From NCBI GenBank assembly GCA_945859605.1, contig OX243827.1, positions 24,322,439 to 24,386,438 on the forward strand: 64,000 bases of DNA, in the 5' to 3' direction. This document shows positions 58,155 through 64,000 of the stretch, in pieces (within the stretch, counting starts at the first letter, position 1; every line of letters starts with the position of its first letter). The translations under genes and the position numbers were made by a program. The DNA comes from Lumbricus rubellus. Its lineage: Eukaryota; Annelida; Clitellata; Crassiclitellata; Lumbricidae. The notes below the pieces were generated by a model, which saw only the letters and a list, made by a program, of their open reading frames with translations, ran no database searches and was not told where the DNA came from.

Positions 58155-61100
58155 ATACGCCAGTCATCACACAGTACAATCTTATTGGGAAGCCACCATT
58201 GCGCAATTATCGTGGCGCTGTAAAAATCATTAAGCATTTCCTGCCTGCTTGCCAACTTCCGTCTATACTTTCAAATGTTCGATATGCATGGACGTGTGAT
58301 TGTATAATGTACAATATTATATTATAGGCTACTCATACTTTGCTGCATGTGTACATAATTTGCATTGATTAATATGTATGTGTGTGTATATGTACATGTA
58401 TATGTGTATATTATTGTGTATGTATGTATGTATGTATGTATGTATGTATGTATGTATGTATGTATGTATGTATGTATGTATGTATGTATGTATGTATGTA
58501 TGTATGTATGTATGTATGTATGTATGTATGTATGTATGTATGTATGTATGTATGTATGTATGTATGTATGTACGTGCGTACGTACGTACGTACGTATGTA
58601 TGTATGTATGTATGTATGTATGTATGTATGTATGAAGACGCTTGATATAGTGCCCGCCATTAATACGCCTCTCACGCACAACTGGACATGTGATCTGACC
58701 ATGTGGGCGCGAGTTTTACATGCATGCTGTGTCTTATTGAATCAGGATAGAGATGAGGAAAATACGACACTGCTCATTAGTGATTCGCTAAGACTCCAGG
58801 GTTGGAAATACGATAATTAAAAAAAGACATTGTTATTCATTAATTAATAATTATAATTTTCTTATAGCCGGTTTTTATGAACAAGACTGTTTGCAGTACC
58901 TTAATGTTTAGTATTTTTTGTATAACCCAGATTTGTTACCTTCATTGTCCAATTCAAGTGCAATAATAGCCTACAATCCTCCTATAACATTGTGTTTCAA
59001 ATGCCAGCATAATATTATTTGCCTGGTTATAGACATTACCTTTAACATACCTACTCAGGGGCACTCCCAGCCGAGATCAAACGACAAATAAGCAAGCTAT
59101 CTTCAGCAGCTGTGTGTGAAACCGAGAACAGTTTGGAAGGCATCGCATATTATCAATGAAAGCCTATTCCAAGTTTTTGAATTTTAGATGAATTATTTTA
59201 GTGCTGGTGAGTACTGAGTAGCTCTGGAAAGCTATTGAACCACTGTTGTAACGAATCGGCTACCGTGCATTACAGCCTAATCCTAATTGATGCTGGTGTT
59301 TCGTCACGCAGAGCAAAGCAGTCGATCTCCGAAGCAATGTGTCTGTCCGATGTCAACATCCTCTCCACTCTTGGTGTCGGCGGCTTCAGTCGAGTGCAGC
59401 TGGTAAAGTTGTAGACACAATCCTCCTCATTGTCTCATGCATAGTTCATTATTTACCAGTGACAATAACCATCAATTGTTGTTGTTTTGCCAAAAGCACA
59501 GGGCATTCTTTAATGTGCAGTTGTACACAAAATGTGCAGTTCTAAATGGATTTGTGCAGTTGTTGAAGCAGGTCTGTGCAGTTAAAACTAGCAAAAAATT
59601 ATCATTGTCCTCCGATTGGAAGTAATTTACCATGGAGGATGAGAAACATAGGCGTAGAGGACATTTCAGCGTTGGGGGGGGGCAAAAATGAGACTTTTGC
59701 CCGAAAATGTTTTTGTCATCCGGCCGAAATCTGAAGAACAATTCCCGTTAGGTTTGCCCGAAAATTCTGACGACCTTTTTTTAGTCATCCGGCCGAAATT
59801 TTCTTAAATTTCCCGTTACTTTTTGCTCGAAAGGTCTGACGACCTTTTTTGTTCAGGCATGTCTGATTTTTCGGGCAAGAAGACCCGGAAAAATTTAAAA
59901 AATGTAATTTTAAAAAAAACTTTTTTAATTTTCCGGGTCTGCTTGCCCGAAAAATCAGACTTGCCCGAAATTTGGGGGGGCATTTGCCCCCTCTGGACCC
60001 CGTCTCCTACGCCTATGATGAGAAAGGAAAGAAGGGGTTGTTCAGTTCTAAAAATTCCTTAAAAACAGCCCTGCAAAAGCATGCAATGTAACATAATCAT
60101 CGTCCGAAAACTAGGAACACAACTCAATGCCTTCATAATCGTAACCGTAATCGCCAAATTTATAAAGCGCCACTCGAAAGCCAAGCGCGGGGCACCAGAT
60201 TATTCATGAGCGCTGTCTTGAGTCAAAAGGGTTTTCCGTGAGAGTATACTCTCGAGTAGTCCCTTGAGTGTTCAGTCATATGCATAGACGGTCATTCAGT
60301 CAATACACCTAAGATAGTCATCATCATCATCATCACAAACCATAGGCGTAGGTGTCCGACGCCACTCTCTGTCTGAGCCGGTCTCGTGTCATCTCCCAGT
60401 TTCTACAGGCTAAGATAGTAGTTCATACTAATTATTAGTCAGTAATTGATTGTCAGGTATCAAGATTTTCTTAGACCTTAGTTTTTGGACGATAATTGGG
60501 GGTTCCGAAAAAAATCACATCTTGATTGCGAACGAGAAACATAGGTTACACTTAATTACATTGATGAAGACACAATTATCCTGACGAATAATTACGCTTG
60601 CAACATAAAAAATTTGCATTTGGAGATTCAAAACATAAACACATAATAACTATTATTAGAAAACGGATTTGAAGTGGGGTGACATCTATGTGGTTGCGAG
60701 TGAAATAAGCGCACATAGAATTTCGACGAGTAACCATGCAGTCATGTAATTAAGAGTCCATGGATGCAGTTGCACACAAAATGTGCAGTTCTAAATGGAT
60801 TTGAGCAGTTGCGGAAGGCTAGAAGCACTTCTCTGCAGTGAAAATTAGCGAAAAAGGTCGTTGTCCTGAAAGTGAGAGTAACTTACTTTGGATGATGGAA
60901 AGGAAGTTCTAAATATTCCTTAAAAACAATCCTGATTTAGAATATGATATGCTGTTTTCTTCAATCCTATTTTCTCCGATCCTATCTTAGTATTTGGTCA
61001 TTTCCACTCTTTACATCTATGTTGTTTTCCTCTCCTCTTGTTACGTAGGCCTACGCCGCTTATTTTCTAAAACAGCTGCCGGTATATTTGTCACCCCCGC

Positions 61101-62889
61101 TGTTTATTTCGTCATAGAATAGACTTCCTCGTCTTATTGGATCCTAGATGTTGATACCGGGAATCCTTGACGTCACAGCAAGATGCGCAATTAACCTGCT
61201 TCATCTCCCGTATATCTACTTTCCATTGGTCCTCCTTCCTTCTTCGGGGGTGGGGTGGGGTTTGGGGTGGGTGGGGGAGGGGGTAACGACTCCAATAATG
61301 AGTCCATGGCCTCGACTTCTATTCTTGCAACCTTCAACCGAAAAACGCTTCTGGCCCTATATAGGGGAGTCTGTCGCTCCAAAACTGCAGACTGAAGCAG
61401 TTAATAGCGCCGTGGTGGTCGTTAATTACAATCGCCCCAAGGGGGGCGCTCAAGTCTGGCGCCCTGGATTTACACCGTCAAAAGTGTGTCTAGGTCTTTT
61501 ACCACCTGCAGGTCATCGCCCTTCATGTTGCTGTTTTTTGAAAGCTTATAGCCTAATCCCTGAGACGGTTTAATGTGCAGAGACCTTGAGCAAGCCCTTC
61601 GCTGACAGCTGTTATTGACCATAGGCGCTCGTAGATATTTTTACAGGAGGGATCTAAATATATGGCTTTCACGATTAGGCTAAGTTGTTTTAGCGAAAGC
61701 TCGATATATAATTTAGCAGGAAATTAGGACTATTGCTTTTATTTTGTAGAATTTTATCATATGGAAAATTTGAAAATGTTCGCTTCAATTCGTTTATTGA
61801 ACCCATTCGCCTATAAACAATGTCAGTAACAAAAGCAGTTATTGAGCAAATTATTATAACAAAGATATTCGATATCAATCACCAGAATTTATGAGGCAGT
61901 TTATATGCGAAGAAAGGACACGCCTGAAAGGAATGTCACGCAAAAATCATTATAGAGGCCCAGTTTTAAGTGAAAATAAAGAAAACAAAATAATGTAATT
62001 GTGTTTACAGCGTATCCACTCCAGTCTACCCATGTCGCTTTCTGTAATTAATACGATAGATCTATACGTCACTATAATAGTGGTGCCTCTGTTACGAATA
62101 TTCGCTCGGATTTTGTGTGTCCAATTTTCAAATTTTACATAGGCCCTATACTGTTTAAATGATATGATGCACCAATCACCATCCACCTATTATAGAGGTT
62201 CATATCCACCTATAACACAGGTTCAGATCCACCTATTACACAGGTTCAGATCCACCTATTACACAGGTTCAGATCCACCTATTAGACAGGTTCAGATCCT
62301 CCTATTAAACAGGTTCAGACCTACCTATTATAAATGTTCAGATCCACTTATTACATAGGTTCAGATCCACCTATTACACAGGTTCAGATCCACCTATTAG
62401 GCAGGTTCAGATCCACCTATTATTACACAGGTTCAGATCCACCTATTACACAGGTTCAGATCCACCTATTACACAGGTTCAGAACTTCAGATCCACCTAT
62501 TATTACACAGGTTCAGATCCACCTATTATACAGGTTCAGATCCACCTATTATACAGGTTCAGATCCACCTATTATACAGGTTCAGATCCACCTATAACAC
62601 AGGTTCGGATCCACCTATTATTCAGGTTCAGATCCATCTATTACACATGTTCAGATCCACCTATTATTGCACAGGTTCAGATCCACCTAATACATAGGTT
62701 CAGATCCACCTATTACACAGGTTCAGATCCACCTATTATTCTACAGGTTCAGATCAAGGGCGATGCGACGTCCCGCACCTACGCGCTGAAGACGATGAAG
62801 AAGCATGTGATTCGACAGATGAAGCAGGAAGAGCACGTTCTTAACGAGAAGTCCATCATGACGGAATCCAAGTGTGACTTCATCGCCAG
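35847..62889 (+). CDS. PRKG1: cGMP-dependent protein kinase (PKG), 5' eleven exons; 3' end beyond window
   Basis: Spanning entry. The exons give, in order, an N-terminal Leu/Ile zipper, an autoinhibitory segment (RARATGISAEP, close to the PKG pseudosubstrate), cyclic-nucleotide site A with FGELAVLYNCTRTAS, site B with FGEKALEG, a linker, the kinase glycine loop LGVGGFSRVQL, the ATP-anchoring Lys in YALK and the helix-C Glu in NEKSIM. PKG is the cytosolic Ser/Thr kinase activated by cGMP. Most donors and acceptors are consensus and phases agree from exon to exon except around exon 6, where a MITE is inserted. Site B keeps Arg but lacks the Thr-Ala that normally follows it. The catalytic loop and activation segment are outside the window. 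Whether it is orthologous to PRKG1 or another PKG of the lineage cannot be decided here. Confidence 0.93.
36601..37179 (+). pseudogene. LINE ORF2, endonuclease part (before frame break)
   Basis: From MMACVIAHWNMRGL the frame shows AP-endonuclease signatures: N and RG of strand 1, CLQET, GG.A.L, and GDLNAHN. It ends in the wrong frame at about 37140-37179, before the SDH box. That box (NSMGSDHYLC) is found in the next frame from about 37190. The element copy is therefore probably inactive. Confidence 0.85.
37209..40373 (+). pseudogene. LINE ORF2, RT / RNase H part
   Basis: An open frame of 1054 codons. RT motifs in order: SPGDDKIPYEFIKHL, YRPISLTSTLCKIMEKLI, QSGFRKNKST, AIFIDFERAYD, NGTPQGSIISPLL, the active-site FADD and VKFLGVIFD. 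RNase H: YTDGSK, AAELTAI, FSDSLSVL and IPSHVNILGNERADTLA. A C-terminal CNLC-x7-H-x4-C motif follows. The first ATG is internal to the endonuclease domain (SDHY box), so the ATG is not a real start. The frame is free of stops to the end, so the insertion is not old. Confidence 0.9.
40595..41892 (-). mobile_element. hAT element, 1298 bp, TSD GTTTAGTA, nested in the LINE
   Basis: Ends CAGTGTTTTAGTTGTC and GACAACTAAATCACTG, flanked by perfect GTTTAGTA (40587-40594 and 41893-41900). Inside the ends are G-rich stretches (GGGGGGTCAG). It carries a transposase remnant on the minus strand and must be younger than the LINE. Confidence 0.9.
41020..41541 (-). pseudogene. hAT transposase C-terminal remnant (dimerisation region)
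   Basis: The 173-codon frame holds LLEVLPVSSAECERGFSQMN followed by NRLLVNSVNDLLMIGINGPP. The S(A/S)..ERGFS..N...RNRL....L..L..I pattern is the hAT family C-terminal dimerisation region. The catalytic core is absent, so this is an internally deleted element. Confidence 0.8.
42479..43080. other. PKG intron 1, duplicated exon 1 ends
   Basis: Copies 2 and 3 of the exon 1 end with its donor; see the tandem repeat entry. The rest is ordinary intron. Confidence 0.7.
43250..43440. repeat. Dispersed repeat CAGTTGTACACAAAATG, copy 1
   Basis: Similar copies lie at about 59512-60075 (interrupted by a MITE) and 60762-60935. Shared landmarks are TGTGCAGTTCTAAATGG, TCTGCAGTTAAAACTAG and AAAAATTCCTTA. The end GCAACCCTGC suggests a hAT-like terminus. 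Confidence 0.7.
43702..44059. mobile_element. hAT-type MITE, 358 bp, TSD CTAGTAGT
   Basis: Left TAGGGGTGGATCCAGG and right TTCTGGATCCGCCACTG, flanked by perfect CTAGTAGT (43694-43701 and 44060-44067). Core motifs at about 43878-43910 and 43943-43970. Its right end is 90 bp before PKG exon 2. Confidence 0.85.
44150..44316 (+). CDS. PRKG1: PKG exon 2: start of cyclic-nucleotide site A
   Basis: Acceptor GTGTTCTTAACAG, donor GAAG|GTAAGT; enters in phase 2, leaves in phase 1. Encodes LIHQAIVENQFMRHLSPACI, then a strand PVEFRKGSLIIQEGEEGSEV and FILE. This is the first half of cyclic-nucleotide domain A. Confidence 0.9.
44570..44680. repeat. Dispersed repeat, inverted copy at 60130-60240
   Basis: GGTGCCCCGCGCTTGGCTTTCGAGT and the following GCGCTTT and GATTACGATTA recur in reverse complement at 60130-60240. 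Probably a short retroposon. Confidence 0.6.
44695..45987. mobile_element. hAT-type element, 1293 bp, TSD AAGTAACC
   Basis: Ends CAGTGATTTTCAAC and GTTGAAAACCACTG, flanked by perfect AAGTAACC (44687-44694 and 45988-45995). The sub-terminal regions repeat GGTTCCGCG, as in Charlie/Tip100-like non-autonomous elements. No transposase recognised inside. Confidence 0.85.
46261..46535. mobile_element. hAT-type MITE, 275 bp, TSD GTCTGAAG
   Basis: Ends CAGGGCCGGATTAAGG and CTTAATCCGGCCCTG, flanked by perfect GTCTGAAG (46253-46260 and 46536-46543). The cleanest copy of the core hairpin is at 46401-46421. Confidence 0.88.
46544..47083. other. PKG intron 2, 3' part
   Basis: AT-rich intron with no element recognised; ends in TATTCTTTTCTTGCAG. 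Confidence 0.5.
47084..47197 (+). CDS. PRKG1: PKG exon 3: phosphate-binding cassette of site A
   Basis: A 114-bp exon, phase 1 to 1. Encodes GNLTVEKDGKELRSMKPPAV, FGELAVLYNCTRTASIK. The FGELA and RTA of the cGMP-binding cassette are intact, with the Thr that favours cGMP. The last ten exon bases with ten intron bases form the repeated unit of the following array. Confidence 0.93.
47188..47709 (+). repeat. 20-bp tandem array of the exon 3 splice donor, about 26 copies
   Basis: The unit AGCATCAAAGGTAAGATCAA comprises the last ten exon bases and the first ten intron bases. It is repeated with an exact 20-bp period and no indels seen from the exon end to about 47709. Most units keep AAAG|GTAAGA; a few read AAAAGTAAGA, AAAGTTAAGA, AACGGTAAGA or GGTAGGA. 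Every copy thus presents a near-consensus 5' splice site. Read on from the exon, the frame hits TAA in the third unit, so only the first donor gives an in-frame PKG. Confidence 0.95.
48545..48852 (+). mobile_element. SINE 3' module with expanded GAAT tail
   Basis: GGGAGCACCTCTGAGTAGGT and TCCTTGAAGGAGCGCTATTT, followed by about 250 bp of GAATGAATGAAC. A microsatellite grown from a retroposon tail. Confidence 0.6.
50398..50520. repeat. Short tandem repeat TTTTGGATAATGTAAG
   Basis: About seven degenerate units of 14-16 bp in PKG intron 3. Confidence 0.75.
50907..51012 (+). CDS. PRKG1: PKG exon 4: end of site A
   Basis: Acceptor GTTTGTTTCAG, donor CG|GTAAGA; phase 1 to 2. Encodes QTACKVWSIERKVYHGLMVR and RRQKTCVELLKR, the last strand and C-helix of domain A. 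Confidence 0.9.
51125..51400. repeat. ATT / CAT / CAC low-complexity tract
   Basis: Trinucleotide-rich intron 4 sequence; a further AT and CATCAT tract is at 51543-51620. Confidence 0.8.
51671..51734 (+). CDS. PRKG1: PKG exon 5: linker into site B
   Basis: A 64-bp exon; acceptor TGTTTTTGCAG, donor GAA|GTAAGA; phase 2 to 0. Encodes IPKFKTQSEEILNQMADILEE, matching the PKG helix before domain B. Confidence 0.9.
51750..52119. repeat. Degenerate TTTGTCATCTT repeats
   Basis: Many diverged units of about 15-25 bp with TTTGCCATCTTAG and TTGTCATCTT fill intron 5. Confidence 0.6.
52128..52497. mobile_element. MITE of the CATAGGCGTAGG family, 370 bp, TSD ATCATGAC
   Basis: CATAGGCGTAGGGGAC and CTCCTACGCCTATG ends, flanked by perfect ATCATGAC (52120-52127 and 52498-52505). 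Core motif at 52251-52271. The interior TTGCCCGAAAAATCAGACTT also pairs with its own inverted copy. Confidence 0.88.
52583..52664 (+). CDS. PRKG1: PKG exon 6: start of site B, probably split by a MITE
   Basis: Acceptor CTGTTAAATAG, phase 0. Encodes [20 protein letters not shown] and VIAEGMV. The end given is the GTATCT donor at 52665 (phase 1). Phase and protein alignment suggest the ancestral exon ran on: GGTATCTATAC, then (after the MITE 52675-53053) GACCCAC to 53068, with donor GTATAA and phase 0. This would give EGMVGIYTTH and match the phase-0 start of exon 7. In the allele seen here that reading is interrupted. Confidence 0.8.
52675..53053. mobile_element. hAT-type MITE, 379 bp, TSD ATCTATAC, in or beside PKG exon 6
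   Basis: Ends CAGTGGTTCCCAAA and TTTGGGAACCACTG are perfect inverted repeats, flanked by perfect ATCTATAC (52667-52674 and 53054-53061). The sub-terminal regions repeat GGTCCGCGG. The insertion lies 11 bases after the codon of the conserved site-B glycine-containing EGMV. Confidence 0.92.
53062..53068 (+). CDS. PRKG1: Possible 3' remnant of PKG exon 6 beyond the MITE
   Basis: GACCCAC followed by GTATAA. Joined to the sequence before the insertion it gives ACG ACC CAC in frame and ends in phase 0, as exon 7 requires. The donor is weak, so this is an inference from phase. Confidence 0.45.
53240..53400. repeat. GGT / AGT / AGC triplet tract
   Basis: About 160 bp of GTGGTGGTGG passing into AGTAGTAGC. 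Intron 6. Confidence 0.9.
53540..53585. repeat. (CTTA)n tract
   Basis: About seven CTTA units at 53540-53567, after AATAAAGACC. Confidence 0.85.
53818..53909 (+). CDS. PRKG1: PKG exon 7: site B core
   Basis: Acceptor TGTGTGCCAG, donor AAGG|GTATGA; phase 0 to 2. Encodes VKETKRNQAGVEDTVRKL, IAGDWFGEKALEG. GDWFGEKAL is the strand-loop of the site-B cassette with the Glu that contacts the ribose. An alternative acceptor after GTGAAAG (exon from 53825) would be in phase 1. Confidence 0.88.
53990..54110. repeat. (GTGA)n tract
   Basis: GAGTGAGTGAGTG steps in intron 7. Confidence 0.9.
54504..54575 (+). CDS. PRKG1: PKG exon 8: end of the site B cassette
   Basis: Acceptor TTTTTTCACTGTAG, donor GA|GTAAGA; phase 2 to 2, 72 bp. 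Encodes EEIRGFSYVAVDTNG, VDCLVLDRE. In PKGs the cassette normally reads R-T-A; here R is followed by G-F. Confidence 0.88.
54683..54885 (+). mobile_element. SINE family 1, plus strand, 5' truncated
   Basis: From GAAGCCGGAGGATTACAGG through TTAAGCAAGTCCTTCACTCT and GCTTCGGTGTGAAACTCC to TATAACAAGTGCATACAAA. Same body as 11115-11347 and 12886-13103; the A box region is lost. Confidence 0.7.
54886..55210. repeat. TTCC-rich and (TCTG)n / (TCTA)n tract
   Basis: Low-complexity pyrimidine-rich intron 8 sequence; TCTGTCTGTC from about 55060 to 55200. Confidence 0.9.
55515..55830. repeat. (CAGA)n / (GAGA)n tract
   Basis: Purine-rich repeat in intron 8; complement in type to 55060-55200, so the two can pair. 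Confidence 0.9.
56034..56105 (+). CDS. PRKG1: PKG exon 9: helix after site B and linker
   Basis: Acceptor TTCCGCTGAAG, donor TC|GTAAGT; phase 2 to 2, 72 bp. Encodes IYVQLMKKIEDVHRLSRDEG, KRLS. A TAATC pentamer run lies just upstream (55976-56005). Confidence 0.8.
56310..56430. repeat. GTCGTCGTTTTG 12-bp repeats
   Basis: About eight GTCGTCGTTTT or GTCATAATTTTT units in intron 9. Confidence 0.85.
56595..56810. repeat. (CT)n / (CTGT)n tract
   Basis: CTCTCTCT and TGTCTCTGTC over about 210 bp of intron 9. Confidence 0.92.
56811..57356. other. PKG intron 9, no element recognised
   Basis: Ordinary AT-rich intron sequence. Confidence 0.5.
57357..57530. repeat. (CAGA)n microsatellite
   Basis: About 20 CAGA units (57359-57438), then CAGAGA variants. 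Confidence 0.95.
57531..58405. other. PKG intron 9, no gene recognised
   Basis: A GCT run at 58120-58152; otherwise nothing recognised. Confidence 0.4.
58420..58635. repeat. (ATGT)n microsatellite
   Basis: About 37 ATGT units, a GTAC palindromic stretch (58570-58596), then ATGT again. Confidence 0.95.
58636..59311. other. PKG intron 9, 3' part
   Basis: AT-rich intron; ends CGTCACGCAG. No element recognised. Confidence 0.5.
59312..59402 (+). CDS. PRKG1: PKG exon 10: start of kinase domain, glycine loop
   Basis: Acceptor GTTTCGTCACGCAG, donor CTG|GTAAAG; phase 2 to 0. Encodes AKQSISEAMCLSDVNILSTL and GVGGFSRVQL. The ATP-binding loop has GxGxF-S-xV: Ser replaces the third Gly found in most PKGs. 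Confidence 0.9.
59512..60075. repeat. Dispersed repeat CAGTTGTACACAAAATG, copy 2, split by a MITE
   Basis: Matches 43250-43440 on both sides of the MITE 59647-60017. The uninterrupted copy shows the empty site. Confidence 0.75.
59647..60017. mobile_element. MITE of the CATAGGCGTAGG family, 371 bp, TSD ATGAGAAA
   Basis: CATAGGCGTAGAGGAC and CTCCTACGCCTATG ends, flanked by perfect ATGAGAAA (59639-59646 and 60018-60025). Nearly the same length and interior as 52128-52497; core motif at 59769-59789. Confidence 0.9.
60130..60240 (-). repeat. Dispersed repeat, inverted copy of 44570-44680
   Basis: TTTATAAAGCGCCACTCGAA and GCCAAGCGCGGGGCACCAGA match the reverse complement of the earlier copy. Confidence 0.6.
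60241..62160. other. PKG intron 10, no gene recognised
   Basis: Contains a third copy of the CAGTTG repeat (60762-60935) and a single TGACGTCA (about 61169-61176). A G-rich stretch lies near 61245-61285. The open frame at 61148-61573 has no recognisable domain. Confidence 0.45.
62176..62755 (+). repeat. 23-bp tandem array of the exon 11 splice acceptor, about 24 copies
   Basis: The unit CACCTATTACACAG|GTTCAGATC joins 14 intron bases, including the acceptor AG, with the first 9 bases of exon 11. It runs up to the real exon start at 62747. Some units are 26 bp (an extra ATT) and several have small changes. Three 23-bp units contain no stop in any frame. An acceptor at 62675, 72 bp upstream of the exon, is in frame, so its use would add 24 codons in the kinase N-lobe. 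Confidence 0.93.
62747..62889 (+). CDS. PRKG1: PKG exon 11: kinase N-lobe, VAIK Lys and helix C
   Basis: Acceptor TATTCTACAG, donor CCAG|GTAATC; phase 0 to 2, 143 bp. Encodes VQIKGDATSRTYALKTMKKH, VIRQMKQEEHVLNEKSIMTE and SKCDFIAR. YALK holds the ATP-anchoring Lys and NEKSIM the paired helix-C Glu; both are present. The next kinase exon was not found before the window ends. Confidence 0.92.
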
Positions 62890-64000
62890 GTAATCATCTC
62901 CATGGCAAAGACCGTGTTGCCTTGGCAACTGAAACGAGCGTTTCAGAGGCTCATTAGTTGTGACATACTGCAATCGCCCTCCTCGTACTCTGGTCTGGCA
63001 CCACAAAAACGAAATCTCCAGATTATGGTTTGATGCGTGGCACTGTGCTGGCTGTCCATCTATAATAATTATTATGAGGATTGACAAATTCATTATGCGC
63101 GGTAAATCAGACTACAATGTTTATATAATTAATTATGTTTTGTTTTATGCCATACTATTCAATAGCATGCTAAAGATAGCTATGCAATGCTAATTTTCAT
63201 GTTGCATCGTACAATAAAATACCATTCAATGCAAATTATGCCATACAATTCAATGCCGTAATCATGCAATATTAAGCAACGCCATAATATTATACCATAC
63301 CATGCAATGCCTTTCATACTATACTATAAATTATGTCATACCATAACACACCTTGATGCGCCATACCATATCGCACAGTGTCATATTATAAATACTATAA
63401 CATTACCTCTCTATGCTACGCCATATTATACCATATCTAAATATACGATGCCGCATAGTATAATTATCATACGGTATTATCGTACCAAACAATACTGTGT
63501 ACCCGACGGAATTACAAAAATTCCTGATTGTTTTTTTCCCGTTTTCTGTAGACATTCCAATTTGCGAATTGAAAGGTTTCGGACAACTTACTACTCTCAT
63601 CCTCCTTTTTATTTTTTCTTTCTCTTATTTTTCCATTTTCACATTTCATCCAGAACAATTTTCCCTGAAAGGTTTCTGACGAATGCTCTTACTCCTTCTC
63701 CTTTCCATTTTCCCATTTTCCCCATTTTCCCATTTTCCCCAGAGCATCGTAGACTCTTCGTCCGTCATATTTCGCAACTAATCTCCAATGTCGAAATCGA
63801 CTCGACATTCTAGCCAGAGGCGGCGCCAGACAATTTTTTTTAACCAGGGTATATTATCATTTATCAAGTGCAGTCGTAAACAAGTAACCGGTGCCGAAGG
63901 GGGAGGATTTATACCCCCAAATAAATTATCGGCTGAGCAGAAGAGTTCTGGAAGGGCATCAACCAGGGCAAAGGCTTTTTTTACCAGGACATGGCTTTCC
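62890..64000. other. PKG intron 11 (start), no further exon recognised
   Basis: Rich in degenerate GCCATACCAT-type steps (63190-63460) and TTTCCCATTTTCCCC (63690-63740). A hAT-like left end CAGAGGCGGCGCCAGA at 63815 has no visible partner. No kinase subdomain IV-VII sequence was seen. Confidence 0.5.

Noticed and set aside
61148..61573. 141-codon frame in PKG intron 10
   Set aside because: No recognised domain, G-rich low-complexity interior, and inside an intron of another gene on the same strand.
62164..62597. Proline/tyrosine repeat protein
   Set aside because: This is the exon 11 acceptor array, open in all frames because the 23-bp unit lacks stops.
63880..64000. Next PKG kinase exon at the window end
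   Set aside because: No frame shows kinase subdomain IV-VII features; the sequence resembles repeat DNA.

Overview
This is nuclear DNA of a metazoan: compact GC-rich coding exons with GT..AG introns sit in AT-rich DNA full of microsatellites, tRNA-derived SINEs, a LINE and many hAT-type elements. Gene content (a CUB/Sushi membrane protein, a ZC3H10-type CCCH protein, a cGMP-dependent protein kinase), long ATGT, AAT and CAGA tracts and a strongly over-represented palindrome TAGGCCTA fit a marine invertebrate, perhaps a deuterostome such as an echinoderm or hemichordate. That placement is inference; no species marker is visible.

Layout. (1) 0.9-10.2 kb, + strand: 3' part of a gene for a single-pass membrane protein, with a CUB-like exon, a Sushi/CCP exon, a transmembrane exon and a long cytoplasmic-tail exon ending at 10242. 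The tail's stop codon lies inside the first of a series of TGACGTCA (CRE-type) palindromes in a degenerate 3' repeat. (2) 10.7-20.6 kb: no host gene recognised; SINEs, MITEs and an RT-derived LINE remnant. (3) 20.6-23.0 kb, + strand: a candidate 5' UTR exon and an intact single-exon CDS for a ZC3H10-like protein with three CCCH fingers. (4) 23-35.5 kb: repeats, large non-autonomous elements and one tRNA-Lys(CUU) on the minus strand. (5) 35.8-62.9 kb, + strand: eleven exons of a PKG gene (zipper, autoinhibitory segment, cyclic-nucleotide sites A and B, start of the kinase domain); the rest of the kinase lies beyond the window.

The PKG gene holds the most unusual structure. Three of its splice junctions are themselves tandemly repeated: the exon 1 donor (3 copies, 0.2-0.3 kb units), the exon 3 donor (about 26 copies of 20 bp) and the exon 11 acceptor (about 24 copies of 23 bp). 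A 379-bp hAT MITE with a perfect 8-bp target duplication appears to sit inside the coding exon for cyclic-nucleotide site B. Intron 1 holds a 6.2-kb LINE with a 9-bp target duplication, and that LINE is itself interrupted by a 1.3-kb hAT element.

Fifteen hAT-type insertions can be bounded by terminal inverted repeats plus 8-bp target duplications (twelve perfect, three with one mismatch). Several families with different termini share an internal hairpin (GATGAC, A-tract, GTCATC), an unexplained common module. Most other long open frames in the window are readings of microsatellites and are not genes.
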